Of a stretch of 42,164 nt of DNA, positions 36,626-42,164 are shown one piece after another. Numbering within the stretch: the first letter of the stretch is position 1; each line of letters opens with the position of its first letter. The notes beneath the pieces were generated by a model. That model saw only the letters and a list, made by a program, of their open reading frames with translations, ran no database searches and was not told where the DNA came from. The stretch is from Clostridiisalibacter paucivorans DSM 22131 (GTDB lineage: Bacteria > Bacillota > Clostridia > Tissierellales > Clostridiisalibacteraceae): positions 1 to 42,164 of the forward strand of contig NZ_JHVL01000031.1 in the NCBI RefSeq assembly GCF_000620125.1, written 5' to 3'. Made by a program: the position numbers and the translations under genes.

Positions 36626-37921
36626 TTATTCTATAAAGAATTTAGCTACAAATAATATCGCCAAGAAAACTGACAATGGTGATACCTCTTTAAATTTACC
36701 TGTTAATAATTTAAGTAATACATAAGAAATCATCCCAAAAACAATACCTTCAGCTATACTATATGCAAGGGGCATCATTATAATAGTCAAAAATGCAGGT
36801 ATTGACTCAGTATAATCATCAAAATCTATATTTTTAATAGGAGACATCATAAATAGTCCCACCAATACCAATGCAGGTGCAGTAGCAGCCTCTGGTACCA
36901 TAGTAAATAATGGAGAAAAGAATAACGCTATACCAAACATTCCTGCTGCGGATAATGCAGTAAGTCCTGTCCTTCCACCTTCTGCAACCCCTGCTGCACT
37001 TTCCACATAAGTAGTAACTGTACTTGTTCCTAAACATGCCCCCACAGTAGTCCCTATGGAATCGGCAAAAAGGGCCTGCTTAGCATTGGGAACTTCTCCC
37101 TTTTCATTTAATAATCCTGCTTTAGCTGATACACCTATAAGGGTACCAACTGTATCAAACATATCTACAAATAAAAATGTAAATAATATGATCAACATTT
37201 TCATGGAAAATATCTGATCCCATTGAAATTTAAACATTATGGGACTCAATGATGGTGGTAAACTAGCCACCTGTGCAGGTACTTTTGTTATGCCCATAGG
37301 AATACCTATAAGAGTAGTCACTACTATACCTATAAGCAATGCTCCCTTTATATTTTTAGCCACTAAAAGACCTGTTATAACAAGGCCTATAATCGCAAGA
37401 AGTGCCTTTCCTTCAGTAATATTTCCCAATGCCAATATAGTTCCATCTCCAGTTTGTATAACTCCTGCATTAACTAATCCTATAAATGCTATAAATAATC
37501 CAATTCCTACAGAGATAGCATTTTTTATGCTCACTGGTATACAATTTATTATAGCTTCTCTAACATTCAAAAATGTAAGTATTATAAATATAATTCCCTC
37601 TAAAAATACCGCTGTAAGGGCAAACTCCCAAGAATACCCCATACCTGCAACCACAGTAAATGCGAAAAATGCATTTAGACCCATACCTGGTGCCAATGCA
37701 AAGGGCAATTTAGCATAAATAGCCATAACCAAAGTAGCTATAACTGCGGATAAAGCTGTAGCAGTAAATACTGCTCCAAAATCCATCCCAACGCCTTCAC
37801 TGGAAAGCATCAATGGATTAACCACTAATATATAAGCCATAGTCATAAATGTGGTAATCCCTGCCATAATTTCTGTTTTTACATCAGTGTTGTGTTCTTT
37901 AAGTTTGAAAAATGAATCCAT
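36626..37921 (-). CDS. NCS2-family purine (guanine/hypoxanthine or adenine) permease, PbuG/AzgA-like
   Basis: Nucleobase/proton symporter. After a short start MDSFFKLKEHNTDVKTE come about 12-14 membrane segments with AzgA-type landmarks: AGITTFMTMAYILVVNP, PFALAPGMGLNAFFAF, FLFVDMFDTVGTLIGV and GTSTVTTYVESAAGVAEGGR. An open frame continues 22 codons upstream, but that part lies in the riboswitch terminator. AGGAGG lies eight bases before the ATG at 37921, so the protein is 431 residues. It is first in the pur operon and directly behind the tandem riboswitch, so base import and synthesis are controlled together. Confidence 0.93.
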   Translation of the reverse strand: MDSFFKLKEHNTDVKTEIMAGITTFMTMAYILVVNPLMLSSEGVGMDFGAVFTATALSAVIATLVMAIYAKLPFALAPGMGLNAFFAFTVVAGMGYSWEFALTAVFLEGIIFIILTFLNVREAIINCIPVSIKNAISVGIGLFIAFIGLVNAGVIQTGDGTILALGNITEGKALLAIIGLVITGLLVAKNIKGALLIGIVVTTLIGIPMGITKVPAQVASLPPSLSPIMFKFQWDQIFSMKMLIILFTFLFVDMFDTVGTLIGVSAKAGLLNEKGEVPNAKQALFADSIGTTVGACLGTSTVTTYVESAAGVAEGGRTGLTALSAAGMFGIALFFSPLFTMVPEAATAPALVLVGLFMMSPIKNIDFDDYTESIPAFLTIIMMPLAYSIAEGIVFGMISYVLLKLLTGKFKEVSPLSVFLAILFVAKFFIE

Positions 37922-37960
37922 TCTGTCATACCTCCTATATTTTTCTATGGGACCAAGGGA

Positions 37961-38024
37961 CTCAAAAAATGCACAAAGCCCCAGCAAGTAGGAACCATAA
38001 GTGAAACCTACCCGCCCGGGCTTT
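37961..38024 (-). terminator. Riboswitch-linked terminator before the NCS2 permease
   Basis: On the minus strand AAAGCCC (38018-38024) pairs with GGGCTTT (37975-37981), and the inner CGGGTAGG pairs with CCTACTTG. The sequence after the stem, TTTGTGCATTTTTTG, is T-rich. The 5' arm of the stem is the conserved AAAAGCCCGGG end of the ykkC-type aptamer, so ligand binding and terminator formation exclude each other. That makes an ON switch for this aptamer. Confidence 0.85.
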
Positions 38025-38110
38025 TCTCCCCTCGGTGTAGTATTACATTAAGTAATACTTGTACCACTCGGACCAGTCAAGGTAATACCTTCGGAACCCT
38101 AGATACACTT
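38011..38110 (-). ncRNA. ykkC-class aptamer, probably a PRPP riboswitch (subtype 2b)
   Basis: The minus strand carries the ykkC conserved blocks in order: TCTAGGGTTCCG, CTGGTCCGAG, a variable stem-loop (GTATTAC/GTAATAC), TACACCGAGGGGAGAAAAGCCCGGG. GTGTA near the 5' end can pair with TACAC. ykkC RNAs divide into guanidine-I, ppGpp (2a), PRPP (2b) and nucleoside-diphosphate (2c) sensors. The position directly behind a guanine aptamer and ahead of purine genes is the known arrangement of PRPP members. The subtype is therefore an inference from context, not from the discriminating base. Confidence 0.85.
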
Positions 38111-38112
38111 TC

Positions 38113-38181
38113 ACCCATAGTCAGGTAATTTACGGTTACCTGGTAGAAACACCTCAGCCATATTCCGAGATATATATGAGT
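38113..38181 (-). ncRNA. Guanine/hypoxanthine (purine) riboswitch aptamer
   Basis: On the minus strand P1 pairs ACTCATA with TATGGGT, P2 pairs CTCGG with CTGAG around loop AATATGG, and P3 pairs CAGGTAA with TTACCTG around CCGTAAA. The junction holds TTTCTACC and GACTATG. The residue that picks the ligand is C in GACTATG (U in adenine sensors), so guanine or hypoxanthine is expected. It lies only a few bases from the ykkC-type aptamer. Confidence 0.96.
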
Positions 38182-38225
38182 TATTATTATATTTTTTCAA
38201 AAAATTTATACCAATTACTAACTAC

Positions 38226-38254
38226 ATGATAACAAATGATTTTTTTAAAGTCAA
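38226..38254 (-). promoter_or_regulatory. Promoter of the purine operon
   Basis: On the minus strand TTGACT (38254-38249), a 17-base spacer and TATCAT (38231-38226) form a good sigma-A promoter. Transcription starts near 38219, about 40 bases before the guanine aptamer. A short repeat relic (TAGTTAGTAATTGG, minus strand, about 38211-38224) spans the start. Confidence 0.65.
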
Positions 38255-38337
38255 TAGGTTTTACGAATATTTAACCGTATTTTTTTCATCAATATTTTTT
38301 ATATATCCGAACATTTCAACTTTATATTTTTTATAAG

Positions 38338-38430
38338 TTAGCTGATTTCACATTTTTCAATTAATCCCTTTAATTTGTTTACCATTTCCTTTAAATCATG
38401 AACCAATCCCGTTACTTCCTCCATGGATTT
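38338..38430 (-). pseudogene. C-terminal remnant of a methyl-accepting chemotaxis protein
   Basis: The minus strand encodes MEEVTGLVHDLKEMVNKLKG and then LIEKCEIS before the stop at 38338. This is the classic extreme C-terminus of chemoreceptors (a helix of ...L...V..LK.LIEKFKI type). There is no start with a ribosome binding site and the rest of the receptor is missing. It is a leftover, and shares no obvious end sequence with the intact receptor at 22.7-24.2 kb. Confidence 0.6.
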
Positions 38431-38470
38431 TTTAAGCTAAATTCACAGTGTTTGTAAAATATATTTCTAG

Positions 38471-38523
38471 ATAAAGATAGAAAAGAGCTCCACATATAAA
38501 GTGCAACCTTTTTCTATCTTTAT
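38471..38523. terminator. Long hairpin downstream of the AraC-type gene
   Basis: ATAAAGATAGAAAAG (38471-38485) pairs with CTTTTTCTATCTTTAT (38508-38523) with one bulged T. On the minus strand the stem ends in TATCTTTAT, giving a modest terminator for the AraC gene. Between the pur promoter and this hairpin I see only the chemoreceptor remnant. Confidence 0.55.
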
Positions 38524-38546
38524 AATGATTTTTTTCATATTTATAT

Positions 38547-39407
38547 CTATTGGTTATATTTTTTTACAATAGGAATCCATACTTCAAACTTTGCATTTTG
38601 TGAATCTGCTGATAGATACACTTCAATATCAGGTGCATTGGCATATTCATAGCCCGATGTAGGAAGCCATTCAGTTATAATTCTTTTTTCAAGTTCTTGT
38701 ATGGAATGGGGCATAGCACCTTCTCCATAAAAAATTGCCCAAGTTGATTTAGGAACAATATATTCCTCAAACTCTTTATCCATAGGTTTATCGCTTGCCA
38801 CAGCAATATAATATTTCCACTCTTCTTCTTCATTACATGCACTTACTCCAAGTACACCCATAGGTTCCAAGTTCATCATAGAAACCAGTTTTTCTACCGT
38901 TCCACTCTCTGCCGCTTTTTGCCACATCTTAGGAACAGTCTCGAAGTTTTTCTCAATTTCCTTGTGTAAAGATTGTGCCACTCCAACGATTCTAAAGCTA
39001 TCCTTCTGTTCGATTTTATAATTCATCTCCACATCTCCCTTAATTGTTATTTTGAAGCTAATAGGAGGGAATGCTTTGATTAATGCACCTTTTATTTTCG
39101 CCTCTGATGGTGTAATTCCATGTATCCTCTGAAATGCACGGTTAAATGCGGTGGGAGAATTATACCCATATTTCAAAGCAATATCAATGACCTTCTCATT
39201 ATTATTTTGTAAATCAACAGCCGCTATTGTCATGCGTCTACGGCGAATATATTCTGCAAGGGGTACATTTGCCATATAAGAAAACATTCTCTGAAAATGA
39301 TATGTTGAGCAGCACGCAATTTTTGCAACCTGTTCATAATTAATCTCATCTTCTAAATGCTCCTCAATATAATTTATGGCATTATTTAATCGTTCTATCC
39401 ATTCCAT
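38547..39407 (-). CDS. AraC-family regulator with a GyrI-like effector domain
   Basis: The N-terminal AraC DNA-binding domain has two helix-turn-helix motifs (about 8-105: YEQVAKIACCSTYHFQRMF and VIDIALKYGYNSPTAFNRAF, ending HGITPSEAK). It is joined to a GyrI-like ligand-binding domain (about 125-285, with FRIVGVAQSLHKEI and WLPTSGYEYANAPDIEVY). This architecture is known from Rob/SoxS-like and multidrug-sensing regulators that bind hydrophobic compounds. 286 residues, complete, with AAAGGAGG upstream. No target gene lies next to it. Confidence 0.92.
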   Translation of the reverse strand: MEWIERLNNAINYIEEHLEDEINYEQVAKIACCSTYHFQRMFSYMANVPLAEYIRRRRMTIAAVDLQNNNEKVIDIALKYGYNSPTAFNRAFQRIHGITPSEAKIKGALIKAFPPISFKITIKGDVEMNYKIEQKDSFRIVGVAQSLHKEIEKNFETVPKMWQKAAESGTVEKLVSMMNLEPMGVLGVSACNEEEEWKYYIAVASDKPMDKEFEEYIVPKSTWAIFYGEGAMPHSIQELEKRIITEWLPTSGYEYANAPDIEVYLSADSQNAKFEVWIPIVKKYNQ

Positions 39408-39875
39408 CCTCTTTCCTCCTTTATAATTAAGTATAATGTAAGGGAATTATATTTCCTCTCTTTTAATGCACAAATAAGAGAGAAAATATGAATTAAATCT
39501 ACTGAAATACTTCCTTATATACCTTTGCTATTATAATTCAACTTAATTGGAAGATCGAGTAATAAAAAATAATATCCCAATGATTATAGCTGTGGTTATA
39601 ATATTATTTAAGCAACCTCCTTTTGTTAAGTTACTTAAATCACCTACCTTCGAACAATTTATTGAATCTGCAAAATTAATCATTGGATTTTTTTATATTC
39701 TTCTATTTTGCCTTTATTCTCTTTATCTTGTTCACTTCTTTTATCCACTATTTTACCTTCTTACTATTTATAAGCCAGTACAAAATATTTTTCTAATACA
39801 AAATCTATCCTGTTATTCTTTTATAATTTTTTCCCATATCACTTGGAAATTAATGATAAAATCCCTCATTTCAAG
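39408..39875. other. AT-rich region upstream of the AraC gene, no gene I can support
   Basis: A plus-strand open frame (39547-39879) starts at TTG without a ribosome binding site and reads as low-complexity Phe/Leu/Ile/Tyr; I regard it as chance. On the minus strand 39683-39543 encodes a 46-residue peptide (MINFADSINCSKVGDLSNL, a Gly-Gly-Cys, then a hydrophobic helix ending TRSSN). It has no good ribosome binding site, though a GGAGG occurs inside it. Confidence 0.4.
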
Positions 39876-40098
39876 TTAATAAAGAATTTGCACCTGCATT
39901 AATGGCCAATCTCTAAGATTTGTGTTGCTAAAACGATATTTTCCAAATATGCCCCCTCTAAATTTCCAATTACATAATGTAAAGCCCATACATGCACAAG
40001 AGCGCTATTACAGCGGATGAAACTGTACCAATTTTTTGCTTTCTATTTAGTTTTTTTTGAAAATCCAACTCAGTAACTGGTACTTTTTCTTCCTTCAT
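39876..40098 (-). pseudogene. Possible small membrane protein gene broken by a frameshift
   Basis: From an ATG at 40098 with AGGAAAG upstream, 42 residues read MKEEKVPVTELDFQKKLNRK and then one membrane helix (SSAVIALLCMYGLYIM), stopping at 39970. Near the stop another frame is open and reads LCNWKFRGGIFGKYRFSNTN and onward to a stop at 39876, which looks protein-like. A shift between the two frames would make a protein of about 70 residues. I recognise neither part. Confidence 0.35.
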
Positions 40099-40314
40099 TT
40101 CTTTCCTACTTCTTTGTGTAATGTTTGTATTGAACTTTACTAATTTAGAATTAAGACAAACTGGATATTTTAAATTACAAACTATTTAACGACGCATTTT
40201 ATGAATTATGTCCAACTAACACTCTAAAATATCTTCGATATAACTTAAAGCTATATAATTTCCTTCATTAAATTATTTAATTTTAAAGATCATATTTCAA
40301 AATAGAAGCCATTG
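40099..40314. other. Short non-coding stretch
   Basis: I see nothing here beyond AT-rich sequence; no terminator with a clear T-run closes the gene ending at 40315. Confidence 0.4.
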
Positions 40315-40926
40315 TTAATTTTCTTTAAGTTTCAATAAATAATGAGTATATACCTTTAAATCGTCTTCTGTTCCTCCAAAGGATATAGTTTCCATGGCGA
40401 CAAAAATATTATCTTTTGTTATATAAAACATAGGATTTGACAAAATCCCATCTTCTACATACATAGTATAATGCTTGATTTCATTGACACCTAATTCTTT
40501 TTTAATGTCATCATAGTCAAATATAGAACTCAAACCCTCAAAATTCTCAAGATTTTCTCTGGCTAAATCATCATAATATTTATCACCGTAGTCCTTTATG
40601 GTGATAAATTCAAAACCTTCTGATGGATTTTCTCCAAACGTTCCTGAAGTTTCATAGAAATAACTCTCTTCTATTGAAAACTTTACATCTGTGAAAGTTT
40701 CTGTTATTGCTTTTAAGTCATTTTGATATTGTTCTTCACTTATTGCAGGAGATTTGGGCATATATACTACTTCATCAAATGTGTATTCTCCATAAAAATC
40801 AGCTATATTTAGAGATGTATTATCTATAGATTTATTAGAATTTGATATCAGGACAATAGCAACCACTATTAAAAAAATAATCGAAACTAACGCCACCCAA
40901 AGTTTAGGTTTCTTGTAATTAATCAT
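40315..40926 (-). CDS. Membrane-anchored extracytoplasmic protein, likely the detached C-terminal part of a BlaR1/M56-like sensor
   Basis: 203 residues: MINYKKPKLW, one membrane helix (about 10-29), then a hydrophilic outside domain. The start resembles the junction in clostridial BlaR1/M56 proteins, where RIKN(V/M)xxYKKPxxW leads into the last membrane helix. The bases just upstream encode, in another frame, the segment that normally precedes it (SPLAFGEGKVKG). GGAGG lies nine bases before the ATG, so the piece can be translated by itself. The M56 protease domain is missing. Whether the product is functional is unknown. Confidence 0.65.
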   Translation of the reverse strand: MINYKKPKLWVALVSIIFLIVVAIVLISNSNKSIDNTSLNIADFYGEYTFDEVVYMPKSPAISEEQYQNDLKAITETFTDVKFSIEESYFYETSGTFGENPSEGFEFITIKDYGDKYYDDLARENLENFEGLSSIFDYDDIKKELGVNEIKHYTMYVEDGILSNPMFYITKDNIFVAMETISFGGTEDDLKVYTHYLLKLKEN

Positions 40927-41048
40927 GTTTTTAATCCTCCTTTTACCTTCCCTTCGCCGAAAGCAAGGGGGCTACCATTTAATATATATCTTCCAGTAGC
41001 TAATGATAATAAGGCATTAGCGTAGGATTTTTTAATGTTTTCATTCAT
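40923..41048 (-). pseudogene. Fragment of a BlaR1/M56-family protein
   Basis: The 41-residue reading MNENIKKSYANALLSLATGR, then YILNGSPLAFGEGKVKG, matches what I know of the region between the M56 protease domain and the last membrane helix of BlaR1-like proteins. It ends at a TGA that overlaps the ATG of the 203-residue ORF. Adding one A in AAAGGAGGATT would restore VKGRIKNMINYKKPK, so a single-base loss explains the split. The protease domain upstream is absent: nucleotidyltransferase remains begin six bases away. Confidence 0.6.
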
Positions 41049-41053
41049 TTTTT

Positions 41054-41194
41054 TCAGTACTTTTTTGTATCAATATATAAATCTATGTCACTGCCATAAA
41101 TAGCTTTATCTTTTACAGATGAACCAACTAATATTGCCTTATCTACTGGGTAACTCTTTAATATTGGAATCATTTTTTCTTTTGTTGTTTTAAT
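41054..41194 (-). pseudogene. Remnant of a MNT-type nucleotidyltransferase
   Basis: The minus strand reads KEKMIPILKSYPVDKAILVG, then SSVKDKAIYGSDIDLYIDTK before a stop at 41054. GSSxxxxAxxxSDIDLYID is the N-terminal core of minimal nucleotidyltransferases (usual GSxARGExxxxSDIDL). The C-terminal half is gone and no start codon with a ribosome binding site remains (an ATT stands where ATG would be expected). The break lies exactly where the BlaR1-like fragment begins. Confidence 0.65.
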
Positions 41195-41662
41195 TTAAAT
41201 AACGCTAGAAGTCATCATAATAAACACCCTTAATTTATTTAACTATAGATCTATTATATCATTAGACAAATAACATTTGTAATTATAGCTTCAATAATAT
41301 TTTAGGATAAAACTTCAAACCTATTGATTTATCAGAAGCTTCTGCTCGTGTCATTATTATAGCATGTTCCCCATATGCAGGGTCGGGTAAAAATTATAAT
41401 TTTTGTTTGGTATTTAAAGCTATTTTTATGTTTTAAATATAAATTTAGAGAGAACTAGTTTATTGATTAATTCTCTCTAAGGTTGTTATTTATCTTGTGT
41501 AGTCACATTTAATGTTTTTCAGAATTTTTAAAATTTATTCATCTCATTATTTTGATGCGAAGGGTTATACTTGATAGTTAGTCATTTGCTTATTTGGAAA
41601 AATAAGACATTAATATTATTCATAGTAAAACATTTAATATAAAATATTATGCAATACGCCGA
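41195..41662. other. Non-coding region with one hairpin
   Basis: It contains a perfect 10-bp stem TTAGAGAGAA (41445-41454) / TTCTCTCTAA (41471-41480) with a 16-base loop, possibly the transcript end of the lipoprotein gene. There is also a 23-codon minus-strand ORF at 41354-41283 (MTRAEASDKSIGLKF...) that looks like a leftover of some gene. Nothing else is supported. Confidence 0.4.
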
Positions 41663-42160
41663 TTAAATTGTATATTTAAATTTTTCTTCAATGCCAATAA
41701 CTTTTCCGTCTTGAACTTTAATAAAATAAGGTATTGTTTGTTCAGAAAGTGGAATATTATTTAAATTATATTCACCTAGATGTTTAAAAAATTCATCTTT
41801 CTTTGTTGTAATATATATCCTATCCCCTTCTGCTTCTGACTCTTCTATGAAATTAAGGTTTATATCAGTAAATTTATAATCTACTTTATCTGCTAATTCA
41901 TAAGTTATTTTTTCTTGATTTTCATTTATAATCACATATCCATTTGGCATATCGCTTTCATCTAAATCAAGCTCTTCCATTCTTTTTTTATCTTCTATTT
42001 TGACAATCTCAACCTGGTCAAAATACAAATTATTATCTTCTATAACTATATATCCTATTAGTACTTCTATTTCATTTTCAGAATCTGTTACTTCAGTTTT
42101 ACTACATCCTATCAGTGAAAATGATAATACAATAATCAATAAAATAATTGATTTTTTCAT
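41663..42160 (-). CDS. Putative lipoprotein of unknown function
   Basis: The N-terminus MKKSIILLIIVLSFSLIGCS is a clear lipoprotein signal with lipobox LIGC, so the mature protein should be anchored to the outer face of the membrane from C19. The remaining 146 residues are acidic and strand-rich (VLIGYIVIEDNNLYFDQVEI, then FTDINLNFIEE), with no catalytic motif I recognise. The gene appears complete and has only a few bases of upstream sequence in the window. Confidence 0.75.
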   Translation of the reverse strand: MKKSIILLIIVLSFSLIGCSKTEVTDSENEIEVLIGYIVIEDNNLYFDQVEIVKIEDKKRMEELDLDESDMPNGYVIINENQEKITYELADKVDYKFTDINLNFIEESEAEGDRIYITTKKDEFFKHLGEYNLNNIPLSEQTIPYFIKVQDGKVIGIEEKFKYTI

Positions 42161-42164
42161 AAAA

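Noticed and set aside
37922-37987. N-terminal extension of the NCS2 permease to 37987
   Set aside because: The extra codons lie in the riboswitch terminator stem; AGGAGG and spacing support the ATG at 37921.
39543-39683. Minus-strand 46-residue peptide with a Gly-Gly-Cys and a hydrophobic tail, considered as a bacteriocin precursor
   Set aside because: No ribosome binding site at its ATG, no modification or export genes near, and the GGC position does not fit a double-glycine leader. Kept only as a remark under the non-coding region.
39547-39879. Plus-strand open frame of 110 codons, very hydrophobic
   Set aside because: TTG start without a ribosome binding site, low-complexity Phe/Leu/Ile/Tyr composition expected from AT-rich DNA, and no family resemblance.

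Overview
The window is AT-rich, low-GC Gram-positive DNA that looks clostridial. The basis is strong AGGAGG-type ribosome binding sites, frequent TTG/GTG starts, a GatCAB operon joined to pcrA-ligA, a large single-chain PurL, a YerC/TrpR-like regulator, and TPP, guanine and ykkC-type riboswitches. A member of the Tissierellales or a close relative is my best guess; this is inference, not a match I could run.

Layout. 1-208: 5' end of an ISLre2-type transposase running off the window. 395-4573 (minus): oppBCDF peptide importer without an adjacent oppA, and with an unusually long OppC. 4994-6658 (plus): promoter, TPP riboswitch and terminator, then thiE-thiM. 6767-7519: surE. 7623-15158 (minus): pcrA-ligA-gatC-gatA-gatB. 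15303-16158 (minus): a two-gene nucleotidyltransferase cassette, possibly toxin-antitoxin. 16347-19937 (plus): IclR regulator, then a regulated M20 peptidase plus YfcC transporter pair. 20188-21727: CPA2 cation/proton antiporter plus a PII-like protein. 21871-24717: EamA permease, soluble chemoreceptor with a CZB zinc domain, YerC-like regulator. 24949-25119: 56-aa orphan. 25175-38254 (minus): purine operon, NCS2 permease-purL-E-C-F-M-N-H-D, led by a tandem guanine plus PRPP/ppGpp-class (ykkC) riboswitch with terminator. 38338-42160: a decaying region with a chemoreceptor tail, an AraC/GyrI regulator, pieces of a BlaR1-like protein and of a small nucleotidyltransferase, tiny ORFs and a lipoprotein.

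How it works together. The purine block encodes the path from PRPP to IMP except PurB (and PurK, if needed), together with a purine-base permease. Its leader appears to read both the end product (guanine) and the starting substrate (PRPP). The thi genes salvage thiazole into thiamine phosphate under TPP feedback. The IclR/M20/YfcC block looks like a catabolic module for a peptide or N-acyl amino acid.

The most striking non-genic structure is a family of heptad repeats (TTAGTTC / TTAGTAG / CTACTAA). They form long inverted-repeat elements in many intergenic gaps, including inside the pur operon. Several start right at, or even encode, the stop codon of a neighbouring gene.
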